In this document: in pieces, positions 13,001 to 24,582 of the stretch | Numbering within the stretch: position 1 is the first letter of the stretch | Layout of the letters: every line of letters begins with the position of its first letter | Assembly (NCBI RefSeq): GCF_020882245.1 | Contig: NC_083599.1 | Location: forward strand, 51,610,748 to 51,674,747 | Reading direction: 5' to 3' | Length of the DNA: 64,000 nucleotides | Origin: Rhopalosiphum padi | Lineage: Eukaryota > Arthropoda > Insecta > Hemiptera > Aphididae | Made by a program: the position numbers and the translations under genes | Notes under the pieces: generated by a model | What the model was told of the DNA's origin: nothing | Database searches by the model: none | Seen by the model: only the letters and a program-made list of their open reading frames with translations

Positions 13001-15698
13001 ACTCAAATAGTTGGATACTGTTTTAAAGTTAACATCAGTGAGTTTCATGTCTCTAAAGTGAATTAATTGGAACTCATTTTTATAAAAATATTTACTTAGT
13101 ACTTAGTAGATACAATATCAGTGGCGTATCCAGGATTTTAACTATTTTTCATTAGTAGTAGCAGGAGGCAAAACAAAATCAATCAGATTAAAACAATAAT
13201 AATTTATTTTCTTGAATTTAGCATAATATTTAAATTTTAAATACTTATTTTATAATACTAAAAAAATGAAATATTTTGTAAATATTGTCACACCTTCTGC
13301 ATCTTCACAAAGATTTTCAACAACTTCAGTCTAATAAATGTAAATGTATTCAAATAAATAAATAAGAACATTTTGGACATAATAATATGTGAAAAAAAAG
13401 TTGTTGCGAAAATTACATAATTTTGGTTTTTAAAAATATAATTAAATATCGGAAACAACTTCATATTTTAGGACCTTGACATCATAATTACAAATAAAAC
13501 TAAACACGAATATTACAAAAATACATAAAAACAAAGTCTATATTTCTTAAATAATTGAGATCTGAATGGCAATTAACGATCGATCAGTACATCAGATCGT
13601 TGGTTTTAATTTAAAAATAATAAATTATTAAAGATAACTATTCTATAGCAATATAAAAAATTTCTAAATAGTACCTACTATCTACAACCACAAATAACAA
13701 TAAACGTTGTGACGACATCAGTCATTGGCTTTAAAAGATTCCAAGTCTGTGATAATCAATATCTAACCAGTAATCGTTTTATTATCTGATAAACATTAAC
13801 TGACGAACAAAAAAAAGAAAAAGAAAAAACCAATTATAACATGTCAATGTAAAATAAATAAAAAAGAGCATTGTAACTATTGCAATTTTTTAATGTATTG
13901 AAAACAGAAAATGATTAATTTCGTTAAAATTTAGTAAAGTATAAAATTTCAAATATTTATAGTTTAGTGATGATGCGTTTGGTGCATATACATATATTTG
14001 TTTAATGTTATATACTGTACTGCTGTCTTATTATATAAGAAATCAATTAAATAAATCTAGACTGGAGGAAGCCAGCCATATATTACAGTATTTTAACCAT
14101 TTTTTTTTTGTGAAATGGATTTTTTTAACGCTTACGTTAAAATTTTTTATTGTTGGTTTATTAAGTAAAAGTTGTAATATTTTATTATACAATGTGTAAT
14201 CATTAAAAATATATATACTTATTTTTAAAGTTTTTGTGCAATAGATATATTGGTATTAAATAATCACATCAAACAATTAATATTATTATCTGAACGTTGA
14301 TTTATTGTTATTTTTATTACCAACATTTTGATAATTACAATAGCCTTGTCCTTAAAATATTTCAACTTTGTTTCACGTGAGCCTAATTATTTGTCTACAC
14401 TCGTGCTATATCTATTAATGTTGAATCAAACTGACTTATTTTACAAAATATAAATTTATATTTTATTATTGTCTCCGTATTTCTTCTTATTTCTCTGTAT
14501 CTGTATTAACACCACTTTATATCTAAATTTATTATTCTCCATTCTAAAAGTTTTAATCTAAACTAATGTTCTCAATATATTTGCGGATTCATCAGCTAAA
14601 AAATCCGGACAGTAGCAATGTGAAACATATAATGATATTAACTACTCAGGTGCATCATGAATGACCTAAAAAAGGTGTAGTGGTAATTAATTAGTTTTTT
14701 TTTTGACAGAAAACTTGTTATGCTAGTACAAATTACCGATGTACTTATAAAAAAAACCCAAATGGATATCCAGATAATATAATGCAATTAATTATTATGC
14801 AATGCGATCATTTGGAACATATATTTTATGAAAAGTTGTCCATTTTTTTTTTTAGTCATTTCGTGATGTTTAAAAAAGACTTATCCCTTTAACGTGACGG
14901 ACGCAAATTATTCATTTTATGTATTCAAAAACCCTGAGCACGGTATGATCGTTTTTTTTTTTTATGAACTGAATGTCCATTTTACGAAAAGAATGATTAC
15001 GCTATATAAACGTGAGTATGTGACATAAATATATTATCATTATATTATTATGTTACCCTAAATACTTATAAGACGAAACAACTGTAGGTATAAACATTTA
15101 ACGTCAATAGAAGTATTTCAAATTAATTTTGCTTTTTTAAGATATTGAAATATTTTCTATAAATATCCATTAATTTATAGCTTGTTTAAGTAAATAACTA
15201 AACTTTTGATCATTATGAGGGATAATCGTAAATCGTAATATTAATAGATATACAGTAGAGCGTAGGTAGACATACTGTAATAGATACGTATTAATAATTT
15301 CGGTTTAGTATTCAATAATATGTAAAATCAAAGTTATGTAAATACAAAATATAGTTGTCTACGATATTATAGTTATTGAAGTAATGTGTGTTTATGAAAC
15401 ATGCAATCAAATTATCGAACAAATAGTATATTAGTATTAGATATAAATAATTATAATTCATATAGTATTTAAAGTATAGATAAGTAGAGAATGGAGATAA
15501 TAAAGGCAGGAAAAACAATTTAACTCAACAATTATAAAAATTATGTATAAGTCAAATTGCTGAACGATATCGAAAACAAAGCTGACGAACAGATAAACTT
15601 ATTTCATAATATTATTATAGGTCAATTTACAGAGAATTTGAAAAACTGGTTGTGTAATCTACTACAGATGTAGTTTCAAACACATATTTTTACGTTTC

Positions 15699-15739
15699 TA
15701 CACATGTGTTTCATTGAAACTATTTGAAACACATGTGTA
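15699..15739. repeat. Perfect 15-bp inverted repeat, 11-nt loop
   Basis: TACACATGTGTTTCA at 15699-15713 is matched by its exact reverse complement at 15725-15739. Each arm itself contains the palindrome ACACATGTGT. A related half-site (GTTTCAAACACAT) occurs just upstream at about 15673-15685. It may be the core of a decayed foldback transposon or a cruciform-forming site. Confidence 0.75.
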
Positions 15740-16104
15740 AAATTATATTATATTTTATTTAAATTTGTGTTGACGTAAAAACAAAAAAGTTATAATGTTT
15801 GGCAGTTTAATATGTACACTATACATGTCAAAAACATAGTTAATTCAGGGATTTTACTAAATGTTTAGGCAAATAGTCAAAGAATCTAATTTTTACGCTA
15901 TTTAACTATCCATACCTAGATATTTAGTTAAATGCCTATTTAAAATTAGGAAACTAATAAAAATTATACATTTTGTATTATTTATTAATATGTAAAATAC
16001 GTAGATATATGAAATATTTTTTACTATTGTTTTAAATTTAAATAAATATAGGTAATTACTAATTATGTGTATTATGTGTAATAATTCAAGTATAAAAATG
16101 GGGG

Positions 16105-16830
16105 GGGCAAGAGGGTATCGCTCTCCTGTATAGTATAGATGGAGAGAGTAGGTCACTATTATAATGGATGTGTTAAATTTGAATGAAATGATAGGTATCA
16201 TTGTATACGAAAAACAATTTTGAACGGAGATGATTTGTCAGTCAAGGATAATTAGTAGGATACTAAGATATATTATATTATTAGATATATTTAAATTGTA
16301 ATATATCGTTATTTTACGCGATTTCGTAAAAAATTAATTTTCATACGCTCGCAAAATGTTTTCTATATTGAGGCTAGAATTCCTTTTTACAGTTATTTAA
16401 ATGAAAACTTATGGAAACCATATTATAGGTATAAAAACACAACATTTTATATGAATTTTCTATTCCTTGCAAATTTTCGCGATTTTGATATATTTAGTAA
16501 ACATTTGAACTTTAAATGCTTATAAACAAAAATTGTGACTAACGATTTATAATTTTTTTTTACTACGATAAGTAAAAATTTTAATGAGCCTTGTATTAAA
16601 TTTTAAAATTTTTGGAAAGTCAAATTTTTTTTTACCGGCATTTCAAGAAAAAAATTTAGAAAAATCGAAAATTTCAATTATCTGCAAATAGCTAAAAAAT
16701 TCAAAATATTTTGAACATTTAATCGTAAATAGATAACACGAATATTAACATCTGGTGAAAATTTCAAATATTTATAATGATTCGTTTTTGAGTTACAGCA
16801 AAATAAATAATCGATATATCTATAAACAAT
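16105..16830. repeat. Dispersed aphid repeat fragment
   Basis: The segment starting with CTGTATAGTATAGATGG resembles parts of the repeats at about 24583-24960 and 47230-47590. Shared pieces include GTTAAATTTGAATG.., a CATTG(T/C)ATACGAAAAACAATT-like stretch and GTCAGTC(A). It continues into an A/T-rich part with TTCGTTTTTGAGTTACA near 16784. No open frame of note is present. The boundaries are approximate and drawn by eye. Confidence 0.55.
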
Positions 16831-19138
16831 TTACTTAGTTACTGTAAGTTAACATGCACTTATTGAATAATCAAACAATACATTAAGAAAACAAAATAAT
16901 TAAGTAAAAAAAGATTATTTGGTTATTATTAAGATAGTAATTTTTACATCGACTTAAAAAAATATTAAGCAAAATAAAATAATTTTTTCAAATAATAATT
17001 AAAACAATTTAAATTAATAAATCAGGTTATTTTTGACCTAAGAAAATAAACCAAATTAAATTAAATTCATAAATTTCAATAAAAAAATTAATAATTATTA
17101 TTAAAACAAGTTGATGAAAAAACCAGTCTTTGTTAGTAGCTCTAATATAAATAAGCTGAATATATTCGTATCAAAATATTAAAAATTATTATTCGCTAGT
17201 TTATAAATAAGATAAAACAATTAAATATAAAAGCGATATAACGATTACGGGATGTCGTTGCCGTTTACTGTATTTTATTAATATCAGCTAATAGTTTTTT
17301 TTTTTATTTAGGTATTGTTAACATTTTCCATCAAAAGATACGTTTTTTTTTTATCGTATATTGAAACTCTTTGTTTAAATTAAAACAATTCAATTTACTA
17401 TTTAAGATCTGTTATAAAAAAAAAAAATACAAATGAATAATAAAAATGTAATATAATGCCAAATGTAGTACCCCCAATACATTACCATGAACATTTAAAA
17501 TGCAATTATTATTATTATGTGGCCAAATGCCGTAAGCCTCAACTAGGTCATAAATACAGCTAAATTGATGATGTAAATAACTATTACCAACATTCAATTC
17601 ATAAGATTAATAATTATCTAAATATCACATACTCGTAGTAAAAAAATATTAACGAATCAGATAAAAAACGATTATGTTGGTAAATATCTTGTTTAAAGTG
17701 CCTTTTGTAAAATTATGTTTTTGTGGATTACGACACTTGGCCTTTTAGCTATCGAAATGAATAAAAAAAATAATATTATAATTACAAATTGTTGTTAATT
17801 TTTGGTCATTACCTATTGTCACCTGTTATTATTTATTAGATGGCATTTGCCTGAACATTAAACATTTTTTTTTTAAAACAGATATACCTACAGAGTGTTT
17901 ACCTAGTGTTTCGGGACGGTTAATTGTCCCAGAGTTAAACTTCAATAGTTATAAATTGTTATTTTATTTTTTTTTCAATTCAAAAATTTGTACAGCAGAA
18001 TATTATTATTGTATTGATAGATGATAAAACAAAACAAGTTGATTATTAGATTGACTGACGAAATTTATTTAAAATTTTTTTACCGACTTGGTGATGACTG
18101 TTGAGTGACGACTATTATTAACGAATACTTTCATTGATTTTCTGTTCCAATGTTTTATTAACGACAATTATTGTTATCACTTATTGGTCATCGAAAATGT
18201 TGTCAATTGCTCGTTCTGATTTTGCCACTGTAACTGCAATCACAATACCAACTTCATAACAATCACTTTTTTTCTCGAAAATGAAGTTTTGATACCCTTA
18301 AAGGGTAAAATAGTTTTTCTACAAATGTAGTTATATATTTTGTTCAGTTAAATAAGTATTATGTAATAATTATTTTTATATTGAAAATATAAATTGCATT
18401 TTTTCTAAACAATATTACTTAAGCTCCTTTTTTTCATTCTGGGAAACAGAATTGAAGAATTATTTTTAAAGTCACCTATAATTTGATCGCCTGTATGATC
18501 TAAGATTCTAAATTATTAATTTTCCCATTGGTTATTAAGCGAATGGTGGGAGCACAGACATGTCTACGGTCGATTCCTTGGCAATTTTTTATATCTTATA
18601 CAAGATTTTTACGCCGCATTTTAATGATGTATTGTCATAACTCATTATTACTCAGGTCTATTCCAAAAAAAGGTCTAAGGGTAGAACGGGGCCTCAGATT
18701 TGTATGAACTTTTTTTTGTATATAATAAATACAAGCAAAATTCAAAAATATAACATAAAAAAAAAAATAATCCTTATCAGCATGAAATGTAAATAATAAT
18801 AATAATTATTCGATATTATATTGTAGTCAATTTCGTCCGAAAGGAACACATACTGGAAACACCATACGGGTTAACTCTCACCAATCACAACAAATTATAT
18901 GATTATATAATGTAGTAATAATAATAAGTAAACACTCATCAGTCATCATACGATTATGAGAACCGTCAACCGTTTATATTTTATTGTTAACGTTTGTTTT
19001 CGTACTCTGTGTCTTTGATGTATGTGTTTGGTAGCATAGATTTAGTTTGTATTTTATAGATAGGAGGCTTGATATAAATGAAGAAAATCTTTGTTACAGT
19101 TTCTGTACCACTACATATACAGCAATCGTCCGACTTAA

Positions 19139-19378
19139 AGAAAGGTTCACAGCCTCACAGGTTTATACGAAGTAACTAACAAATTTAATTTTCTTGTACC
19201 TCAAAATATTTTAAAGCGTAGTGAACATTATGTTGTAAAGGCTACTAAGCTACTTATGGCTCAACTATTTTATAAAAATGACATCAGTACAGATATAATC
19301 AGACAAATGTTATGTATTAAAAATATATTTAAAGATTCTCTAAAAACAATATACAACATAAACAATCTTTTGCAGTGA
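19139..19378 (+). pseudogene. 79-codon coding-like fragment, family unknown
   Basis: This frame is open from just after a TAA at 19136-19138 to a TGA at 19376-19378. Its translation looks like a real alpha-helical protein rather than AT noise. It contains LTGLYEVTNKFNFLVPQN, then KRSEHYVVKATKLLMAQLF, and ends YNINNLLQ. There is no start codon near its beginning and no obvious splice site. The neighbourhood is full of transposon ends, so a decayed transposase or other gene fragment is the likely explanation. I do not recognise the family, and a chance frame is still possible. Confidence 0.3.
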
Positions 19379-19516
19379 CTATTAGACATTTAGACAATGA
19401 TGTGGCCTCTATTTCAAAGATATTTTCAGTGCATATATTATTTTCCTAACATTGCCCGTCACTATAGCAAATGCATAACATTCATTTTTTAAATTAAAAA
19501 TTACTAAAAATTATTT

Positions 19517-19795
19517 AAGAGGAGTGAGGACGTCTCAACCGCATGTGTTGTCTCCGTCTTACACACGTACGTTATGGTAAATTTTCGTTCACCAGTTTCA
19601 ATAGTGTGCTTTTAGTTTTAATATTAGAGTGAATTGACTTATTATCAAACTTTTAGGTAAGAAAATTATCTGTGTTCTCTCGTTGGCTTTTTACGATATT
19701 TTAATTTTTAAGTGAATTATGACCATTTTCAAATATTTAATAATTTCATACTCATAACTCACCTAAAAATTATAATATCGTAAAATGTAATTTGT
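19517..19795. mobile_element. Partial foldback DNA element
   Basis: The left end (AAGAGGAGTGAGGACG, then CCGCATGTGTTGTCTCCGT) and the following TTTTAATATTAGAGTGAATT and CTTATTATCAAACTT stretches match the left arm of the foldback element at 44038. Near the middle, TTTTTACGATATTTTAATTTTTAA (in pieces) is echoed in reverse complement at about 19768-19789. The right arm looks truncated. It is non-autonomous with no coding capacity. The right boundary is uncertain. Confidence 0.5.
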
Positions 19796-19989
19796 GTTGG
19801 TTGGTCTTAACAAAATGTATTATCCTGTAAACATACATTGTTTCCAACTAAGTTGTTCCATAGGTTTAAAAAGTTTTTGAGGTAGAGTGGAAGTTGAAAT
19901 TATATGAGAAAGTAGCATAAATATTTATTTTTGTGGTGTATGATATTTGAATACTATTGTATGCCCCCTCCCATCAAATCATAGGTCAT

Positions 19990-20092
19990 TCATCAACGAC
20001 TCAACATTTAGACACCACTGACAATTAGGGGCATTAGGGGCCTCTAAAATTAGGTGGCACCTGGACCTCAAAATTATAGTTGCGGCACTGTC
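19990..20092. mobile_element. hAT-like terminal fragment next to the last exon
   Basis: Read on the minus strand from about 20089, the sequence begins CAGTGCCGCAACTATAATTT. This is a style common to hAT transposon ends in aphids (from general knowledge, not a search). It is followed by the GGTCCAGGTGCC and GAGGCCCCTAATG pieces. No second terminus was located. The fragment ends only about 90 bp before the acceptor of the exon at 20182, so it may lie close to the branch-point region. Confidence 0.35.
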
Positions 20093-20181
20093 TGACACAC
20101 TACATAATATCATCATTATTTTTAATATTGTTGTTGTTGTTGTATTTGTCTTATTACATTGTTTCCGTACAATGCCAACAG

Positions 20182-20631
20182 GTCAGCGATTTTTCGATCA
20201 TGGACGGCGGCGGAAACCTGTCGGCTGCGTCGTCGGACGCGTCATCGCTAAGCGTGCCCGGATCGAGCGGACCGGGCGGCCACCGTTACAGCGTGCCGTG
20301 GGGTAGGCGCCGGAGTTCCACGTGGACGGGCCGATACTCGGATACCACCGACCCGGAATTTGCAGACCTGCAACGGATGGCCACCAGGGGCAGCGTGGGC
20401 ATGCACAGCCTGTCAGATTCGCTGCACAAGCTGACGTTCACTCAGAGCCTGGCGTTCCCGGAACTGGCGCGCAAGCTGGCCAATAGGCGGCGACAGGAAC
20501 AGCTGCGGGCCGCCATCAACGACAATAGCCAGGACGACTTCGAAGCGTGTTCCAAGTTTGTAGCGGTGGCCGGCGGGTTCCTGCTCAGCCTCATGGTGTA
20601 CTGCGTGGTGAACAAGTACGGAAAAGTATAA
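20182..20631 (+). CDS. Last coding exon of a C-terminally membrane-anchored Ser/Arg-rich protein
   Basis: The exon opens after the acceptor CAG at 20179-20181 and encodes 149 residues ending with TAA at 20629-20631. An ATG-initiated 183-codon frame begins at 20080, but its first 34 residues come from AT-rich intron. The composition jump at the acceptor favours the exon start given here. The order is VSDFSIMDGGG, a Ser/Gly-rich stretch, RYSVPWGRRRSSTWTGRY (basic, with a possible kinase motif RRRSS), an amphipathic region (DPEFADLQRMATRGS and SDSLHKLTFTQS), and a basic helix (ARKLANRRRQEQLRAAI). A single hydrophobic segment (FVAVAGGFLLSLMVYCVV) ends six residues before the stop. One C-terminal membrane segment with a short basic tail suggests a tail-anchored, cytoplasm-facing protein. 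The family is not recognised. Together with the exon at 2153 it would give at least 208 residues. Confidence 0.7.
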   Translation, partial: VSDFSIMDGGGNLSAASSDASSLSVPGSSGPGGHRYSVPWGRRRSSTWTGRYSDTTDPEFADLQRMATRGSVGMHSLSDSLHKLTFTQSLAFPELARKLANRRRQEQLRAAINDNSQDDFEACSKFVAVAGGFLLSLMVYCVVNKYGKV

Positions 20632-21200
20632 GGGTCGTCGCCCCGTGGCGGCGACATCACGGGGCTCGGCGCGGTCTTCGAAAACCAGACCGCGGCCATT
20701 CCTACAGCGATGAACACCACAACCGCCGCGACCGTGTCTGCAGACGCCATCGCTTCGGTGACACGGACCTATGCGAGCGGGTCGCAGCCGGCGCCGAAAC
20801 CGGACGTCGGCGCCAAAGACGGAGGTGTGAGCGGTGGACGGCGTACCGGCCGCTCGCTGTGGAATATCATCATGACGGGTGTGGACACTTATGGGGATCA
20901 TAGAGACGACCGCGGAGGGGCCCGGGTCGACGATCCGGACGACGGACGCGGAATAACAGGTCGAGGTGCAGGTCTGGACGACGACGACCGCGGAATAACC
21001 GACAGAGGCGGAGGTCCGGATGACGTCCGCGGAGAAGGTGACCAAGGCGGAGGTCCGGATGACATCCACGAAGAAGGCGGCCAACGCGGCGATGTCGACG
21101 ATAACAGGTAGATTGTCCGGTAGCTGACGCGCGCGTGTTATTGCACCGCTACACGCGATACAACACCCACGCACGCACACACACACACACACACAAACGC
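20632..21200 (+). other. GC-rich downstream region with degenerate repeat frame (3' UTR or second frame)
   Basis: GC-rich sequence continues without a break past the stop codon to an (AC)n run at about 21175-21195, then drops back to the AT-rich background. It contains a plus-strand 133-codon frame (20710-21111) that starts MNTTTAATVSADAIASV and passes into Asp/Gly/Arg repeats (DDDDRGITDRGGGPDD and GEGDQGGGPDDIHEE). A 259-codon antisense frame (20413-21192) also exists, because GC-rich DNA has few stops. The simplest reading is the 3' UTR of the upstream gene with a GGAGGTCCGGATGAC-type tandem repeat. A read-through extension or separate protein is possible but unproven. Confidence 0.45.
21175..21195. 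repeat. (AC)n microsatellite at the edge of the GC-rich island
   Basis: A run of AC dinucleotides preceded by CACGCACG marks the downstream boundary where GC-rich sequence gives way to AT-rich DNA. Confidence 0.9.
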
Positions 21201-21934
21201 ACTCGAATTAGTTACGACCTTGACCGACTGAAATTCGATAAAACTATAAAAGCAAACACATACCTTTATTTGAAAAGCTACGTTCGCTTATAATATTATT
21301 ATACAATAATAATAATAATAATATCATCGTAATATAACGACACGACGTGACCGCCACCGTTTCCGTGTTTTCGTTTCTAGTTCTAAACTCCCCACCGCAA
21401 TATGATATTAAATTATGCAGCCTAACGACAATGTAAATACTGTGTTAAATACAATGTGTACTACCCTAAACGTATGAGTTCAAAAGCATCTACTTCTTTT
21501 CCATACGAATTGGACTATATAATAATAATATTATTGTGTGCGCAGATAATTCATATACAGTACAAAATAATATATAAAATTATAAATAGTATATTTTTCA
21601 TGCTTCATAATATGAACTGCGATTTAAATGGCTGATATATCGAATCAAAGTTTTAAATCGTTTTAATATAATATTTTATTCGAATACCTATTAACATTTT
21701 AATACGTGTGTGTGTGTGTACTGTGCATGGTGCGTGTACGTGTGCGTCAGTGAAATCAGCCGTAGATTTGATTTTTTTCATGTAGTAACTATAGTAACTA
21801 TAGGTATGTAACATGATTTACAATATTATATACACCCACAAAATTCGACAATTAACTGCAATTATTATGATTTAAAGCCATTAGCACTACTCGTAACTAC
21901 ACAAATCGAGTATTCGAATTTATAGGTATTCAGT

Positions 21935-21952
21935 TATATATATATATATATA
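21935..21952. repeat. (TA)n microsatellite
   Basis: An uninterrupted TA run just before the short element with GCTGAGCGAAGC ends. Confidence 0.9.
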
Positions 21953-21972
21953 AATAAATATTCTCAAATTTA

Positions 21973-22302
21973 ATGCTGAGCGAAGCTCTATTTTTGTTCA
22001 AAAATATTTATTGTACATTCAGGTCCTCGGTGATGCTATTTTTACGGTTTTTACGCAGTTACTTATGCTTTTTCAGAGTGAAGAGACTTTATACTATATA
22101 CTGACTATAAATAGACACCAAGATATTTTGAACACATTTCCCGTTCAAATGTCAATCTGTGTTCACTTTCCAATCTATAGAAGTATGTCAGATAAAATTG
22201 ACGAGTTTTTTTTAACTGCCTCCCAAGAAACCGTGTAAAAATACAAACATATCATTGTAAAACTAATAAAAATAACCGATGACAGTTCACTCCGCTCAAT
22301 AC
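21973..22302. mobile_element. Short non-autonomous element with GAGCGAAG-type inverted ends
   Basis: The left end reads ATGCTGAGCGAAGCTC and the right end reads GTTCACTCCGCTCAATAC, roughly the reverse complement of the left. Just inside the right end, CATATCATTGTAAAACTAAT parallels the inner right end of the 3.3-kb element at 57651-60946 (ATATCATTGTAAAATCAAT). This makes it a short internal-deletion relative of that family. The 75-codon frame at 22011-22238 falls inside it and is not a host gene. Confidence 0.5.
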
Positions 22303-24582
22303 GCCGTTGTAAAACCAAATAATAATAGTATACCTACCTACGCCAGTCGTTACCGAGAAACGGTATATTTTGCTTTTTGGAGCGAAATATACGTTTCAGA
22401 AATAAAAATACATACATCAGAAACTAATTTATTTGAAATTCGAAAATATTTCAAGTTGACTAAGTTGTTTGAATAAGTTCGTAACAAAGGAGTTATTCAC
22501 GAAAAGTTCAAAATAGTTACTGCATCTCGGGTGTGTCAGTTATCAACATTGCCAATTATTGCCATTGTATAGTGTAAAATTTAACATTAAACGAGCACCT
22601 ATAATTGGTTATAGAAGGAAAACCGTATAGTATCAGACGAGGCCCTAGAAATACTCTACGCAAAACTAACTCGAATCGGCTTTTAAGTGATTTAAAAATT
22701 CAAATAAATTTAACATACTATTATATTATATATTTTTTCGCCGCGACTGCCACAACGCGACACGCTCTTTATTGTAATACATATTATAGACCTTACGTTA
22801 TCCAATATAATTTTACGCGGAATTGAAATCGTACAACAAAAATATAGTTCTATTGATATTTATTTGTATGGCATATTTTATTATTGCTCTAAATTGACTA
22901 CTGAAGGTGTAATGTGTATATTATGTAATTTCAGGTGAATATACGTATGACGTATTAATAACTACCCCGTAAATCATGTTATGACCCACTCGATGTTATT
23001 TATAAATTATAATATTAGGTGATAATAATAATGAATATTAAATTATATAATATCATGCATATATAATCAATTATCATAATATTACATAATATTTAGTTAG
23101 AATATTAGTTAATCGTTTTTAATGTATAAAATGAAATACTTATACCGCTATTATAATTTATAAGTATACCATTGCATATAACTCAAACTTACTACTATAT
23201 ATAGTTGGTAATTACTAATTATTAATTAGTATTTAATATTACGTTGCTTACTATTTGTCTACCTATATTATAATATAAATATATATAAGTGAGCGAATGG
23301 GATCTTAAGTTATGAAAATTGAGCTTGATATACTCTTTAAAGTCATCTTTTTGGACATATTAAATACTTGTAGAATACATTTTTTTATTTTAGAATACAC
23401 CATAAATGGAAATTTAATTAAGCTGAACGATCAAGTATGTTATTACTTTATTAGGTATACAAAATAATGTTTATGTTATTTTAATCTAAACGGGGAATAT
23501 TTTTGTTTTTTTTTTATTTTGAACTTCTTAAGTATGATTTTTCGAAGAAATGTAATTATAAAACGTTTTAAAATTGAAAACATTGAATTTCATTGATAAG
23601 AAAAGTTTACGTGGATAGTTTAAAGTAAAAGCAACTACTAATTTAAATTTACTTATATTTAGGAATCTAATTTAAGTTTTAAATATTAGATTGGATATGC
23701 GTTTAATGTTTATTTTAAATAACAAAAGGTATCCGAATATTAATTCTCGGAAAATTGTATAATTAAATACTTAACTATCTTTTACTGTACCTACAACATG
23801 CCTGAACTTTTATTATTCTTATCCGTTAACAGCGAGTACATTTCTGTCATTGTAATTATTGATAGAACTATAGAATAAGTATTTTATGTATAAAGTAATA
23901 ATTTGTAAGATACTCAGTGAGATAAAACTGAATTTGTGTAATATATTAAATTAACTACCTACCTATACTTATTTTATTTTAATCTCTCCATTATTATTAC
24001 GAAAATAACTTATTATTAGATAAATTAATTAGTGTAATGAGTCAATAATTTTAAGTTTAACATTGAATTTATGTTACTACACTACCCATCTCAGATATTA
24101 TATGATAATATTATGTAGAAGATTATTAAGACTTTTCTGGTTCCCTTTATATTTTATTGTATAATATTATTATGTAGTAACCAAAGTCCACAGCCCTTAA
24201 ATTATTGTTTGGTTTTCACGATGTAGAAGATAGAAATTAAGTTTTGAAATGTTAAAATTAAGTGCTCATATTATAAAAATACGTGTTTTCTTCCCGTGCA
24301 AATTATTTTGCATTACCATTCATTGTGAGTCTTCATATTATATATATTATGATAGAAGATAATCCAATAAATTTTTATAATTTTAAGTAATTTAATGTAA
24401 TATGTTTAATGTTTATCTATGAATGTAATATGAATGGATTGTCAATACTCAATAGTATTATATTTTAATTATAAAGATAATATCCAGAATAAATTATGTG
24501 TTACTAAGTGAACCTTTACAATACTTCTTAATTTCTATAGTTTATATTTTCTACCATACATATAACATAATATAGGTTTTAG

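Larger units (their letters stand above)
2330..20181 (+). other. Probable 17.9-kb intron, AT-rich, with scattered repeats
   Basis: From the donor GT at 2330 to the acceptor AG at 20180-20181 no convincing exon was found. The open frames here are short, lack splice context and have AT-driven Phe/Ile/Lys/Asn/Tyr composition. The stretch contains the MITE at 8250, the tandem duplication at 9495, hairpins at 7855 and 15699, a dispersed repeat at about 16100-16830, a coding-like fragment at 19139 and transposon ends at about 19517 and 19990. Whether it is truly one intron depends on whether the exons at 2153 and 20182 belong to the same transcript. Confidence 0.45.

Noticed and set aside
13123..13145. 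AGTGGCGTATCCAGGATTTT, a common transposon-end style
   Set aside because: Only one end is visible, with no boundary or partner, so no element was called.
17888..17945. CAGAGTGTTTACC-like end resembling the MITE at 8250
   Set aside because: Only the first few bases agree and no matching right end with a TA duplication was found.
20080..20181. ATG-initiated extension of the last exon (34 residues)
   Set aside because: Encoded by AT-rich intron sequence with a clear acceptor at 20179-20181. The composition changes exactly there.
20413..21192. 259-codon minus-strand frame
   Set aside because: Antisense to the last exon and its GC-rich downstream region. GC-rich DNA has few stops, and the translation is low-complexity Val/Arg/Ala with no domain.
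22011..22826. Three successive plus-strand frames of 65-75 codons
   Set aside because: The first lies inside a short inverted-end element; the others show no splice context, no domain and no shared phase. They are treated as repeat-derived or chance.
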